From: Tetracentron sinense
Lineage: Eukaryota > Streptophyta > Magnoliopsida > Trochodendrales > Trochodendraceae
DNA: 64,000 bases
Reading direction: 5' to 3'
Assembly (NCBI GenBank): GCA_015143295.1
Contig: CM026551.1
Coordinates: 49,402,034 to 49,466,033 of the forward strand
In this document: positions 24,798 through 38,232 of the stretch, one piece after another
How positions within the stretch are numbered: the stretch's first letter is position 1
Layout: each line of letters starts with the position of its first letter
The notes under the pieces: model-generated
Told to the model about the DNA's origin: nothing
Databases searched by the model: none
Seen by the model: only the letters and a program-made list of their open reading frames with translations
Position numbers and translations under genes: made by a program

Positions 24798-27700
24798 TGT
24801 GAGCGCGGGTTTTGGGAAAACCCTAATTAGATCTCACGGGGTGAGTTTAGAGTCGCCACCTATTCATTCAGAATAGATAAGTCCTCAGGATTTGGATAAG
24901 GTCTTGGTCTGTGATTGAGATTACGGTAAGAGGTTCGGTTAAGTCCGGGAAGGAGTTAAGCACCCCAGTACTTCCACTTTTCAGTGGTTCCCTACTTGTT
25001 AGGGTTAAACCAAATTAAGCTCAATTTTAATCAAATATCTTAGTGTTTAATGTAATGCTAATCCAAGAATGAGAAAATCCTAGACTATGGTCGAACTCGG
25101 GTTGGGCTGCCTACATACTCACATAGGAGTGAGATCAGACCGAGCGTAGTTTTGGCACATGAGCCCGTGCCAAGGCTAGAGATGTGTGTCTGCACCAATG
25201 GTGGCTTAGGGTCTAGCCGGGAGGCTAGGGGTGGTTGATCGAGTTGGTCAAGTGCTCGATATTAGGCCCGGTAGGCCAATGGGTAGTCTGGTAGACTAGG
25301 GTTTGGGTCCGGTAGTCCAAGAGTGAGCTCGGTAGGCTAGAGTTTGGGCCATGTAGGCTGAGATTTGGCCGGGTAGGCTAAGGGTGAGCCCGGTAGGCTA
25401 GGGTTTAGGCCTGGTAGGGCGAGATTGGGTCCGGTAAGCCAAGGGTGAGTCCGGTAGGCTAGGTTTTGGCCCTGTAGACCAAGATTAGGCCCGGTAGGCC
25501 AAAGGATGAGGCCCAGTAAGCTCAAAGTGTTTTAACCAAGGGTTAGGGTTGCTAACCGTGGTTAAAAATGTGATTAACCATGGTTAAGGGGGTTAACCAT
25601 GGTTAACAAGTCCAAATTCAGTATTTTTGGTCTTTTTGAATTTTTCTGATTTTTTTTAATTTTTTCCAGTGGTTAAAGATGCTTAACCGCGGTTAAGGGG
25701 GGAGGTCACCATGGTTAAGGGTCTTAACCAGGGTTAAATGGTATAGTGAGACCATTTTTGGGCTTCTAAAATTATTTTAGAAATTTTGATCATTTTTCCA
25801 GATTTTTTCTGGTTAAGGGTCGCTTAACCATGGTTAAAAATCAATCCGGATGGGGTTTTTAACTGTGGTTAAGGATCCTAACCACAATGAAAAAAATCAC
25901 AAAAAATATTTTTGGAATTCAGAGAATATTTTTGATATTTTAATGATTTTTCCAGAATTTTCTGAGGTCATGGGCTGTTTAACCATGGTTAAATATTAAC
26001 TACGAGTGGGTTTACCCGTGGTTAAGGGTCCGACTGAGGCAAAAATGGGCCCAGGGTCCATGGCAGGGCCTAGACTGGCCTCCTACCCGGTCCGGGCCCT
26101 CACAAAGTCCAGGAAATGTAAAGAAACCTCATATTTTATCCAAATTCTAACCATCATTAACGCGAGTTTAACCATGGTTAAGGGTGAATCCCGGGAATCC
26201 GAGAATACCAGAGGGTAGCCTGAAGAGTAATGAACAATTTGGACTCTTTTGGGGCCCAAGATGATGTCGTGTGTGGACCCCACATGGGTCTAAAGTCGGC
26301 CAAAAATGATCACATAAAATGATAGATTTTTAACAAAAAGACCCAAACAGTTTTTTGGTGATCTTTGCGGCGATTTTGTCGCGGTTTAGCTCAACCCCAG
26401 GGGGACCCGAGACCACCATTGCGAAGCTGAAAAAGAGGGGAACAATTTGAGCCTTCGTGGAGCCCAAGAGAAGTTCGAATGTGGCCCCACAGAGGTGCAA
26501 AGTTGCTCCGCCGCAACTGTTTTTCTGCATTGTCGACCCCACTTTGGGGTCGATTTTACCTGGGTTAACAGCGAATTCAAAGGCTGAAAATTTACAGGAG
26601 GGTTGCCCCATGTGTGGGGAGTCTACTCATGGCCCTGGTTTCGACCAGGGTCGAGACTAATCGGGGTTAAACCCGGGTTTACATGTGGCTGCCTGAAACC
26701 GCAATTTGCAGAATTTTTTTTTTCTTAAAAACAAACTTAGTTGCTATGATGTTTAACTCCTGAGAGTCCAGGGGGGTTCCTCATGGATTGAGGACCCCCC
26801 CAGACATCATGGAGTACCCCAAATGGTGGCATACGGTTGTGGGGGGTGGTGCCCGTGGCCACTGCCTCAAGGAAATACCCCCCCCCCGGTGAAGAAGGTA
26901 AAAGGGGGAGCTACTGTCCTCGGCTACTGATGTAATAGCAAAAAAAAAGATCAATATGGGACCCCTGGAATGGGACCAGGGGTCCCTTACATTAATGAAA
27001 TCAAGTTTTTCAAAAAAAAAAAAAAAAGCAAAAGAAGAAGGGGTATACCCTGTGTGGCTGTTACGGTGGTGAGAATGAGGGAGAGGACTTCGCTCGGTGG
27101 TGGCCACTTGTTGCAGGTCTTAGGGGACACCTAGGGATTACGGGAGGTGAGGTATGTGGTTGGGCTGGCTGAAGGGGAGCTCTCTCTTTCTCTCTGTATA
27201 TTTAAAATAAAAAAAAAAGGGTTGACACAGTGGCTGTGGTGGTGGTTGGCGGTAGTGCAAGGGGGTGCCTAGGGCAATCTAAAGCCTAGAGGGATGGAGG
27301 GAAAGGACTGAGGAAGGTTGTGTATGGCTGTGGATGATTGGACTGATTTTTTTTTTCAAAACTCTCCTCTCCAAACCGTGGAGAATGTGGGGCTACTTTC
27401 AGTGGTGGGTCGTGGACTGTTTCTTTTTTTGAAATTTTTTCCTCCCCAAACCCGTGAAGGTGAGGGGGATTAAATAGAAGAAGATGGAGGAGAAGGATAA
27501 GGATGACCGGCGTGGGGGATGAGGTAGGAGGGGCAAGGCGACAGGGGGCGTGGCAGGCAGCTGTACCCATAGCCAGCTGGGTGGGGAAGACGATGAACAG
27601 TCCCCACCCAGTTTGAACCCTTTTTCTTTTTTTTGGTTTTTAATTCCGGTTTTGGGCCTAGCCCTTATCCACATGGGCTACCACCCTGTTGGCTTTGCCA

Positions 27701-28379
27701 AACAAGGGTTGGTGCCCTCAAAAGAATTTCTTTCCTTTTTTTTTTTCTTTTTTTTTTTTCATGTTTTTGGGTCTACCCTCACCTATGTAGGGTAAAGCAA
27801 AAAAGGTTTTACCCTACTTGGAGTTGGCTCCCAAATTCAAATTTTGAAAAAGCAAGTGGACCCCACTTGGGTTGGGCTAAGTGGGCTCATGCTTGGGCCC
27901 AAACATGGTTTTAATTAATTTTCTTTTGAGTTTTGGACTTGAGACGGGCCTTGAGCCCATGGGGCTTTGCCTAGGGTTTGGACTAGAGGTAGGCTAGGGT
28001 TAGGTCTAGGGTTAGCCTAGGGTTAGACTAGGACTTAGGGGTTTTATTTGAAATGGGCCTTGAGCCCATGGGGTTTTAGCCTAGGTTTAGACTAGGGCTA
28101 AGCTAGGGTTAGGCCTAGGATTAGGTCTAGGGTCTACCTAGGGTTAGTTCTAGGGTTAGCCTAGGGCTTAGGGGTTTACCTAGGGCTAGGCTAGGGTTTA
28201 GGGTTTTCCTAGGGCTAGGCCAGGGTTTAGGGTTTACCTAGGGTTTAGATTAGGGTCTACCTAAGGCTACTAGGGTTTGGATTATCATCTACCTAGGGCT
28301 ACTAGGGTTTGGCCGGTGATAATCATGGTTAACGGAGAGTTAACCATGGTTAAGCAGGGTGTAAAATTGGGTGCTTACA
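24798..28379 (-). mobile_element. Solo LTR of an Ogre/Tat-type Ty3/gypsy element (3.6 kb)
   Basis: It is a complete LTR in the minus orientation: plus-strand ends are TGTGAGCGCGGG and GGGTGCTTACA. The 5-bp duplication GTGCT flanks both sides (24793-24797, 28380-28384). No internal domain remains, so it is a solo LTR. It aligns along its length with the LTR at 53307-56744, which has the primer site and ORF1 that identify the lineage. Inside are an array of 'ggtaggc(c/t)' units (25258-25525), many TTAACCATGGTTAA palindromes (25560-26180, 28325-28355), a GGGCCC-rich duplicated block (26190-26560) and a 'ctagggttaggc' array (27960-28330). Age cannot be taken from a single LTR. Confidence 0.88.
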
Positions 28380-28734
28380 GTGCTTAATGTTGACAAGCAG
28401 ATCCCCTAGGTAAGCCTAGGATCCATGTCACATTGCCTAAAGTGATAGAGATCTCCCCTAAAAACGCGAAGGATATTCATGAGGTTGGATTTATGTTTAT
28501 TCGCTCTGCTCGCGGAGCCGCATACAGGGAAAAAAAATAAAAAATTAGGCCTTTCTAAAGCCATCTCACGAATTGGATTTCTGTGCACTTGCCAACAATC
28601 CCCAAGCCATTCAATAAGTGAATAGCGCAGCATTAGGCGAGCACCTAGATAAGAAATCAAATAGATGAAGATTTCTTTCTTTTTAGATCTTCATCTCAAA
28701 GGTATAGGTGCAGAAAAAGTAGTGTCGCAGGGGT

Positions 28735-29090
28735 GGGAGAACTTTAACTAGCCATAGTGAATTTTAACTAGAGTTTTAAAAAAATTAATATTTTTTTTCT
28801 TAAAAGCCAAGGATAAGTGGGTGAACCCTAGGGGTGGGTGAACTCTAGGGGTAGTTGAATCTTAACCACAATTAAGGAGTGTCAAAAGAGACACATGGAA
28901 CCCCTAGGGTTCACCCACTTATTCTTGGTTTTTAGAAAAAAATATTAATTTTTTTAAGCCTTGGTAAAAATTCATTAACTCCTAAGGTTAAAAAAAAAAA
29001 ATTTTTAAAAAAAAAAAAACCAATGATAGGTGGGTGAACCCTAGGGATGAGAGAACCTTAACCATAGTTAAGGGGTGTCAAAAGAAACAA
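28735..29090. repeat. Two adjoining foldback MITEs of the TTAACC/GGTTAA family
   Basis: 28735-28897 and 28898-29090 each have arms ending in 'gtgtcaaaag(a/g)gacacatgg' or its inverse, with 'gtgggtgaaccctagg' phrases and A- or T-rich centres. The subfamily with 'cacccacttatccttgg' also occurs at 24185, 47666 and 48069. Confidence 0.6.
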
Positions 29091-29430
29091 ATGGCAACCT
29101 CAAGGGCGTAATTGAACTCCTCATTCTCTTGGCAAAACTCTTCAAAAGAAGAACGTCTCGCCAAGGCCCTACCCGCCCCTTTCTTTGCTATACCCAAAAT
29201 ACCCCTAAAGCTTTTTGAGTCTCAAAATATCTCCACGTCATATTTCTATAACCAACGTGTCCCTCACAATTTTTTCATATGGGATATCCAAAATGTCCCT
29301 CAAGTTTCTATACCCAAAATATTTATTAATCTTTTTTTCAAATGACCTCACTAGGGTCCCTCTTCCCAGTCTCTCTCCCCTTCCCCTCTCTCTCACGTGC
29401 ATTGCACATGCTGCCCACTAGTATATATAT

Positions 29431-30360
29431 ATAGGGAAATGCTATATGTCATTTTATACACTGTTATAATAATGTATAACGTAGCATACATATGGTTATA
29501 CATTATATATTAAAGTTAATACAAATATAATGTATACAAAAGAATTAGTCTACAGAGACTCCCAAAGTGTACTCCCAAATATACTCCCAAATCTTAACCG
29601 TTTAACTCAATTGTTAAACGGTTAGGATTAGAGCTGATGTGGCATGAGAAAAGACGTGTATTTAGTGTGTGATACTTGATACTCTACCAACCTAAAAATC
29701 TTCGTTGCGACTGGGCACATTGTCCTATCTTTAGTTTGTGATACATGGGGTGTATAAGGATCCACATCTCCTCCATTAGTCAGGCCCTTTTGGAGTGAGT
29801 GTGTGGGTTTACTCTTGTGGTGTTGGCTTTACTGTGTGCATGTGTTTAATGTGTGTTACTTGATACCCTTCCAACCAAAAATAATATGCACTGTAATAAT
29901 GTATAACATTGTTGTACATGGGTATATTTTTATAAAAGTGTATAACATAGTATATATATGGTTATATATTATATATTAAAAACAATACAAAAATATTATA
30001 TATATTTATATAACAATAGTATATGTTAAGATATACGTTGTTATAATAGTGTATAATATTGTTATACACCAATAATGCTTATAGCATATATAACAGTGTA
30101 TATCACTATTATACTCATTGTTACAATAGTATACAACACTTTCTATATACTACACATTAAAGGTATATTACACATTGTTACGCATTAAAGGTATATTATA
30201 TAATATGAATAATACATTGTATCATATGTAATAGTATTTTATATTAACATTATCATAACAATGTTTTATGCTATAAACTTTATCAGTATATCATGTAACA
30301 TGTATATAACTAAAATGATATATTATATAATAAATGTATACATATTAAATATATAAGTAA
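29431..30360. repeat. TATA-rich stretch with a duplicated block
   Basis: A block 'ataatgtataac.....tatggttata.attatatattaaa' occurs at 29466-29540 and again at 29890-29985. Between them are a 'cttaaccgttt/aaacggttagg' hairpin (29595-29635) and the LTR-like phrase shared with 8870 and 41779. No gene. Confidence 0.5.
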
Positions 30361-30818
30361 CTTACCGGATCTAGCTAGGCCCATGCTTTAAAGAGCCAAG
30401 ACCAATCCTACATTAATATGGGCTTAAGGAATTGAGACCGGTCCTAGCCCTAGGACCTAAAATATGGGTAATTAGCGGGCTTTTTTGAGCCAGCCCGGCC
30501 CATTGACACCCCTACCTCTAGTGAGGAGTACCAGACACACATTAACTATTCAACAACACATGAGATGTGGAATCTTAGAGAGGGATCAGTAGTGGGATTT
30601 GGGCGGTTGGGGGACCCCTATGGCTTCTCTCTTCTCGAGAATCCATGAGTGGGTAGATCCTAGGGTTATGTTTTTGTTGGATTGTCAAACATCACCTAGT
30701 TAAGCCCAATACTTGCAACGTTTTTAAGGCCCTGCCCGTGATCTAAATTTTGGGCAAGAGCTACAATTACCAGCATATGCAATCTAAGCCCAAGCACAAT
30801 AGAAGCTCATGACAATTG
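30361..30818. other. Intergenic; right end of an hAT-like MITE
   Basis: 'cattgacacccCTA' near 30500-30513 is the typical right terminus of the TAGGGGTGTCAA MITE group, preceded by 'gcccggccc' repeats. The left end is not identifiable. Confidence 0.4.
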
Positions 30819-33180
30819 TGTTGAGATCCGAATTTAATTCCTCAGCATTCGTGTTGTTTATATAAATTCTTAGAAAAATATACCTGATTTTAATGCAAGT
30901 GTTCCTATGAGAATTCATGTAAAGTGCCTAGATGTAGAAACTCAAATATCTCGTTCGTTATTAGCCATTTTTATGATCTAATTACATGAAATTGAAGATA
31001 TCAAAAAATGGTGAGACTATGAGTTTTTCCTTATATAATAATAATAGTTATTAACTTATTATTATTATTAAATTAAAAGTATCGTGTCTACGGGGTTATT
31101 CTGTTGCATATAATAAGGTTAATATATTTATTTTCTAACTTCTAGGAGTCTAGAGTTCTAATCTTGGGTTTTCAGTACTAATCCAAAAGTATTGGGGTTC
31201 TCTCTTACATTCATCCAACTTAACGGGTCTTTTTAACCTCGCACACTTAAAACTGGGACATATCTATTAGAACAATAAATTGTTCCCCTTCGAATAACGT
31301 TTCCAACGCATCTTGAATCGTTCAATTCTGATAACTGAGTCAAAAGTTACGGTTCAAATACTGGAGCTGGGTTTTGAGAACGGAATTTTTTTCAGAAAAC
31401 ACTGATTCCGATTTTTTAATATTTTAGGATTCTAAACTCTATAAATAGACCTTAAACTCGTGGGTTTTATGTCTTTTATCATTCTAAAACTTATTAGAAA
31501 AAGAGGGAAAGAAAAACTTAGGGTTTTCAACTAAAGAAGAAGAGGAGAGCTTGGAGATTTTATCCAAGACAATTCTCAAACGAGGGATCGTAGGGAAATG
31601 ATCGAGGAATGTACTATACATTGTCTAACCTAATAATATCTCTAAGAGTTTGTATGAAATTAAGATTTAGGGATGTTTATGTGTTTATATGAATTTAATA
31701 AACATATTGTGATGTTTTCTTGCATGATTTGAAGAGAATTTCAAGGATAAGACCTAGAATGAATGGATGTATGATTTATATGCTTATGATTGAGAACGGA
31801 GGAAGGGATTGAATTTTGGATTCATTAGTTATTAAAGTAAGATGTGAATAACCCTGTTAATATTGTGATTTATGCTTGAAATAAGAAGAATGGGAATAAT
31901 CATAAAATTATGATGAATTATCGACAATGTTAGAGATCAATAATTTATATTGATGCTACGATTTAACCTTGTCAATTGTTAAACCTTATTTTATATTGTG
32001 AATTATTCTTTATGTATGAATAAGATTATGATGTGGTTCCCTTATGTTTTTGATATGAAATTTTACATGTATACTGATTGATTAAACTTCGGATAGAGGA
32101 ATACTTAGAGGATGATATCAAGGCCCCGAATTCGTTAACTTTAGTTATATGGGTGGCTTTGGTGGGATTCGATGATTTGATATCGGAACCTAAGGGATAA
32201 CCTAGATGAATGTTAATTATTACACAATCAAGCACAAGTTTCACGGTATAATAATTGATAAGTCCTCTTAAGTTACAAGTCATGAGTCTGCATAAATTAA
32301 CAAGACTTGTAAGACCCTAGTTGCGATGACCAGATATGGAAACATGTAGTTGTAAGAATGGTATAACAAGTATGACAACTTGTGGTAATAAGAATGGTAT
32401 AACAAGCATGGAAACAAGTGGTGATAAGAGTGGTATAACAAGCATGGAAACAAATGGTAATAAGACTGGTATAACAAACATGACAACATGTGGTTACAAT
32501 GACCGCTCTAGAATGGCTTTATGCTACTCACAAGAACCTAGAAAGAAATAATAAGTATCTCATAAATCTCACAAGTCCACACATGTCAAGAGTCTGATTA
32601 TATGCTTTACATGATGGTATGTTTCATATTTTCCATACATGAATTGTAAGATATGTTATTTATGCTAAAGTATGAGCATGTGGATATGTTATTGTTATTG
32701 TTAGCTAGACTTTGTATACACTGAGCTTTCGTTTGCTCAGTCGTACTTTTTATGTCGGTAGTTTCAGGAGGGTTCGACACCTATACTCCACCATCTTGGA
32801 TAGAGGAGGAGTATACAGAAGAGTGGGAATGTGATTTCCAGGAAGAGTAAGTCAATATGGATTAGTTTCCCTATTATTGAGTCTAGATGATTAGTTGTTT
32901 ATTTTAGTTTATTTTAGAGGATGTGATAAGACAAATTTCAGATTATATTATTTAGCTTTATTTTCAATCATTGATCATGATTAAGGATCGGGTTCACTTG
33001 GATATTTATTTATTGGTCAAACAGGTTGGATTTAATTGTTGGAATTATTATTTATGATAAATGAGAAATTTCCAGGTTCAAAATTAGTATGTCTTGTATG
33101 TTTTAAGGATAAGGATTGGATATGTAGTGTCACGGGTCCAAAGTCTCATTATGACCAAGATAGGAATTTGGGGCGTGACA
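30819..33180 (+). mobile_element. Solo LTR, Ty3/gypsy type (Tekay/Del-like), copy 2
   Basis: It starts TGTTGAGATCCGAATTT and ends TTTGGGGCGTGACA, flanked by the perfect duplication AATTG (30814-30818, 33181-33185). TATA box CTATAAATA at 31439-31447. It is similar to 5077-7713 along its length but about 275 bp shorter, largely because its minisatellite (32300-32520) uses a 38-bp unit instead of 55 bp. No coding inside. Confidence 0.85.
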
Positions 33181-33344
33181 AATTGTCTGGACAAACCTTA
33201 AGCCTATCAACTGATGGTTTGAAACTGTGGAACGTGGATGGACATGGTTTTCTCAGTGTGGTAAGTGATTTCATCTTAAATCTTTGTTATGTTTGTATCT
33301 AGAATTACTCATAAAAAAATTAATAAAAATAAAAATAATATATG

Positions 33345-33415
33345 TATAGTGGGAGGGAGGGAGGGAGGGAGGGAGGGAGGGAGGGAGGGATAGATAGATA
33401 GATGGATAGATAAAA
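33345..33415 (+). repeat. Compound microsatellite (GGGA)n(GATA)n
   Basis: About 10 GGAG/GGGA units followed by ATAG units with one interruption (GATGG). Confidence 0.95.
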
Positions 33416-33449
33416 GAGGACTACATGTTGGGCAGATCGAGTCAGGATT

Positions 33450-33850
33450 TTCTTATAGAGGGGTAAGCGATGGTTGATTGATAATAATAATTATTGATGG
33501 ATTTGTGAAGAATGATAAGGTGAGTACAAAATATTCTTGGTCTAGGGGTGTGGGTGGGCCTCGCTTGGTTTTTTTTTTTAGCTCAAATTCGTGTGTCATC
33601 TCATCCATATTGGAGGACAGATACCCCTTGCCCATGGCTATGCCCTCTTAAATTAAATAATATAACCCTTGCCTATGGCTATGCCATTTTAAATTAAATA
33701 GTATATATAGTATAAAACTTAGCTTTTTATCACAAGTTAAGGGGGCGGTTGCTCCCCTTGCCTGCCTATGCCCTCTTAAATTAATAATATGGTATAAACT
33801 TAGGTTTTTTTCTCAAAAGTTCAGGGGCTCTAACCCCCCCCCCCCCCCTT
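33450..33850. repeat. hAT-like repeat fragment
   Basis: Segment 33468-33570 ('gttgattgataataataatt...tattcttggtct') matches 46017-46100. Then come repeated 'ccttgcctatggctatgcc' phrases and 'aaagttcaggggctctaacccccc', as in the element family at 11204 and 41546. Confidence 0.5.
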
Positions 33851-33985
33851 TCATCCCAAACTACAAGTACCAAACCATCAACATTGATGTCATGCATGTT
33901 AAATACCATATCCACTTAAATTTTATAAATAAAAAATTATTGTAGGAATCATAAATATTCGGATTTGTGTTACATTAAACCTAAG

Positions 33986-35177
33986 CAATGTTTTAAAACT
34001 CAGATCGACCCGCCCGGTCAGACTGATCGGGACCATAGGTTGGGATAAACTCTTAATGGTCGATTGTCTAATCCAGATTACCCGGTGAAAATCGGCTGAG
34101 GCAGAATAAACCAATCTACCCGAACAATGTTTTTTGAACTAACCAAATTATGGAAAAACCCTTATTTTCATTATCCATTCCAATTTAAAATTAATAAGGT
34201 TCATTGTCTCAACTAAAAAAACTAATAGCTAAAGAAAATATATTGAAAATTAGGATTTTAAAACAAAACTCTAGAGAAAAGAAAAACCTTGCATAGAAAA
34301 TGGGGAGGAGATTAGAGATGGAAATAGAGCTCAAGTCAAAGTGAGGATAAAAACAATCTTTTTTTATTGATTCTAATCATTTATATATTTTTTTCTACTT
34401 CAGTTTGGATAGGAATCACAAATTTCAATAAATCAATTTCTTAATATAACCTATATGTTTTTAATTATTTTAATTTTTTTAAATATTTTGGTGACAAAGT
34501 GAGATTATGTTGATTTTTTTTCAATCTATGAAATCTCTTTTTGTTTTTTTAATGTATTTTGATTGATTGTAGTAGCTATGCATACCAATTATCAAGTATT
34601 TGTAAAACTATCTAAAATGGGTGTTGTATGTGTTATATTACTTTGTTTACTCTTTTAGATTGCATACCTATGTTGCCTAGAAGGTAATTAACAAATTTTA
34701 TTGTTCTTGAACTTTCTAATTTTATTTATTCCAAATTATTTGAGACAAAAAATATTTTTTCCTAAATTCTTGTTGGAGCCTTAATGGCTACTATTTAACT
34801 ATAGAAATGTATTTGTAAGAGAATGACTATTTAATAATGCTAACACATCTTTAATTAGCGTTTTTATTTATTTTGTATTTTGGTGAGAAATTTATATTAT
34901 TTTGTGTATTTTTTTTAATCTATGAGATCATTTTTTTTAAATGTGTTTTGATTGATTGAAGTAAATACGCATACCAATTACCAAGTATTCATAAAAATGT
35001 CTAATAGTTACCAATTACAAACAACAATTTCCTAAAACGTTTTTTAAAATATAATATCAATATTAACTATTTTTATGGCAACACTTGGCACCTTTGGATT
35101 GACCCGACGGTCCGACTGAGTTGGACCTACCCACCCCCTTGATAGGGTCAGTGTCCGATCTAATTTTTAAAACATTG
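33986..35177. mobile_element. Non-autonomous hAT-like element, 1.2 kb
   Basis: TIR CAATGTTTTAAAACTCAGATC at the left; the right end in reverse is CAATGTTTTAAAAATTAGATC. Subterminal sequences are GACCCG/CGGGTC-rich. Flanks aacctaag and atcctgag match at 6 of 8 positions, suggesting an old 8-bp duplication. The AT-rich interior has no coding. An internal phrase ('tgtgttttgattgattgaag...gcataccaatta') is present twice (34550-34600, 34940-34990). Confidence 0.65.
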
Positions 35178-36480
35178 ATCCTGAGTGGGTTTTATAGATA
35201 AATAAAAGGCAATACTAATCTTGAAAGACAACAAATGATATGAATAGAATCATAAAAATACTATGATTGTGCATATCATACAGTGTATCGCATATGCGTT
35301 ATAATCATAGATCGTATAGTATTTTCTTAGTTATCTATATCTTCTCTTATAATCATGGGATTTTTCCCTACCCTCAAGTTTGGGGTTGTTCCTTAAATAA
35401 CCAAGCTTTTAAAACTCTCATCTGAATGCCTCCACACATGTAAAGGAGTTCGCACATGCGAATTTTTTCTATTTTATCTAAACTATTTGAAGGAAAGACA
35501 TTTTGTCTCATTCTTTCCTTATCAGCCATGGAGAGCTTCATTCGTTCTTTATCAACAATAGAGCCACTTTGTTGATCAAGAAGAGTCCCCAAACATTTCA
35601 TTACATACTGTTTCAACTGAAATTTTCACAAGAGAGCTTCGTTCCGCCAAATTAGTAACCACGACAGTGAAAGAATGCCATTAACCGAAGAAAAATACTT
35701 ATTTTTCGGTTTCTTGTATTTTTCTTTTTAAAAAAGAATTAATTTAACCTAAAAAAAGGATTATAATCATTGCAATTATGATTTTAAACCTTAAATCCCA
35801 TGTTAGATGGTTTTAAATGTGTTTTCTTTGCTTTTTTTTTTTTATAGTTAACAGTGTGCGGTCAATTTAAACAAGTCAGGTCGATACTGGTTATGTTTCA
35901 AGGTTGAAGACGATTTGTATTGATATGTATCAATACAGGGTGTATCAACCATGTGGTGTATCGATGTGTATTGATATGTATCAATATGAATCGATATGTG
36001 TATTGATATGTATCAATATGAATCAACAATGGAGGCGAAAGTTAAGAAAATGTCATTGAAACTGAAAAAGTGCCTGAAAACTCTCAAAATGACCTCAAAT
36101 TGGAAATCAGAGCGTCAGAGAACTACTTTAGTTGTTTAACTATGATCCGTCTCGTCGAGCTAGTTCAAATTCATATATTATAATAGTCAATTGGATTTCC
36201 GGATCAAAAGTTATGGTCAAAACAAGTTCTACCATCATATCGATATGTATCAATATGGGTATCAAGCAAGTGTATCGATCCTGCATGCAAAAGCTTCGCC
36301 CATTAAAGGGGAAATGAGTGAGGAGCTTCGTGAGATGGGAAGATGAGGAGAGTGGGAAGCTTCTCCAATCTCATACGCCCATACGTACATCCCTCTTTTC
36401 CTCTTTCTCTTCTTTCAAAATCATTCTTTAAAGTGTTGGTGGTAGTGGAGGGATGTTTCAGACTTTTCATAAATAATAAA
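35178..36480. repeat. Dispersed repeats, including a 'gatatgtatcaata' array
   Basis: At 35910-36030 and 36238-36262 the unit 'ttgatatgtatcaatatg' recurs six or more times; it is itself an inverted repeat. 36040-36245 is the reverse partner of 8391-8600. The open frame 35374-35616 has no recognisable domain. Confidence 0.5.
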
Positions 36481-38011
36481 TTATAAGAAAATACTCATAA
36501 GCCTTTTATGAGAAGGGTTTTTAAAACATGGGTAGTTTGAGAACAAACTCATTCTTGAGGGATAATCATGAAAAAAACCCCATATTCATAGTACCCAACA
36601 CATAGATCACTTTCTAACTTCTTTTGTAATCAACTAAAGGCTATTAAAGCAACATAAAGTATTAATTTATTAAAGACTTTTGTAGAGGTAATTATATATA
36701 ATGTCCCAAGGAGCACAAAGTCCATGTTCCATTAGGTTTATGCCAGGATCCCTTCTTGGGTTGAATTTAGGTTTACCTTTTTAAACTCATTTATAAACAA
36801 GCCTGGACAAGGGTAAGGGTATTCTAACTCGATCGAAAAACAAATTTGACATGACCCAATCCATCTTCAAAATTTAGGTAAACCACGAAGAACTCGTCTA
36901 AAATCCTAAATAAAGCATGTATAAAAAATTATTGCACAAGCAATGCTTACGAAAATGTGAAAGGTCGTATCTGAGAGCGTTTAATGATTAAGTTGAGCTT
37001 TGTAGCTTAAAGTCCATACTTGAATAGTTAATTGACCAGTTAAGATTATTTGGTAACAAGGATTTGAATTTGAAATAAGATCAAAAGCTTGTTTTGTGAA
37101 TGATTGGAAGTGGGATTACAATTTCCTACCGAGTCAACTTGCTCGAAATCGTCACCTTTTACATGGGTCAGGATTGTGGTTTTGAACGGGTTTGGGTTCT
37201 GGGAATCCTTTTTATAATGTTTAAGATCGGCTACCCAAAGGTTCTTAATACCTACTTAATATTTTGTTTAACATTATATAATAATATAAATAATATATTT
37301 ATTAAATTTAATTTTCAATGTAATCATAATCTAGTTATAACTAACTTATATGTTCAATTATATAAGTATAATTTATTAAATATTTATTATAATATATTTA
37401 ATAAAAGTATTGTGTACATACTTTTAAAAAAATTATAATTTAAATTATTAATAAATTTATGCATTTGAATAGAAAATATAACTTATATATTTAATTATAT
37501 AATTAATAATTTGTTAAATAGTTAATTATTACTTAGCTATTTTACATGGATTAAGCTAGTGCATTTAGGTTGAGTAGACTTTTGTTGGGCAAGGTTTTTT
37601 TTGGGGTAGGAGGGTGTCCCAAACCCTTTGAGGTAAGGACTAGTCCTTTCGGGTGTCCACATCAACTCACTTGAAATTTTCCATATGGACACTAGGGTAA
37701 GTCGAGGCATGGGAGTTGAATACACTCAAAACCACAGGGAGCAAACTGAGGATGCTAGCCAACTGCACCAACCCTGATGGGTTGTTAGGCAAGGTTAAGG
37801 TTAAGGTTTGGGTTTGCCTTTTCCAACTATTTATAAACATCTCGGTGGTCTCGGCCCTAAGGGGGTCACAAAAGCTTTATCCTACTACCATACCCCAAAA
37901 TAAAACGTTTTCAAAGATTTATATGGAAATTTAAAAAATAATACTCATAAACATTATATACACAAATAAACATATTTTTACTATATACTATATTTACTAT
38001 GAGTAATAGTT
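36481..38011. other. Intergenic, nothing recognised
   Basis: AT-rich (very much so at 37260-37530). The long plus-strand frame 37100-37438 is a product of low-GC sequence and has no motif. Confidence 0.45.
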
Positions 38012-38232
38012 CGCTCCTCGCGGGGTGTTTTGACGAGCGACGTTTTGCCCCTTTGAAATTTGCTCCTTACAGGGTGTTTTAAGGAGCAGCGTCTCACCCC
38101 TTTAAAACTCACCAAGTGTCATTTTTAATTGTGGTTAACTTCTTTTAACTATAGTTAATATTTTAAACTTTTTTTTTTCTTCTAAAACCCAAGGTTGCAT
38201 TGTCGGTCCGAAGACCTAATAAAGGAGGGTTT
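38012..38232 (+). repeat. 46-bp tandem repeat plus foldback arm duplicated at 44247
   Basis: 'gctcct..c(g/a)gggtgtttt' units are doubled at 38012-38105. 38136-38232 is nearly identical to 44247-44345 (starting 'aacttcttttaactatagtt', ending near 'ggagggtttta'). Confidence 0.7.

Noticed and set aside
33345-33415. CRISPR-like or other regular array
   Set aside because: Simple tetranucleotide microsatellite. No repeat-spacer architecture was found anywhere in the window.
37100-37438. 112-codon open frame as a gene
   Set aside because: Composition (Asn/Ile/Tyr/Leu-rich) follows the very low GC content; no motif or splice context.
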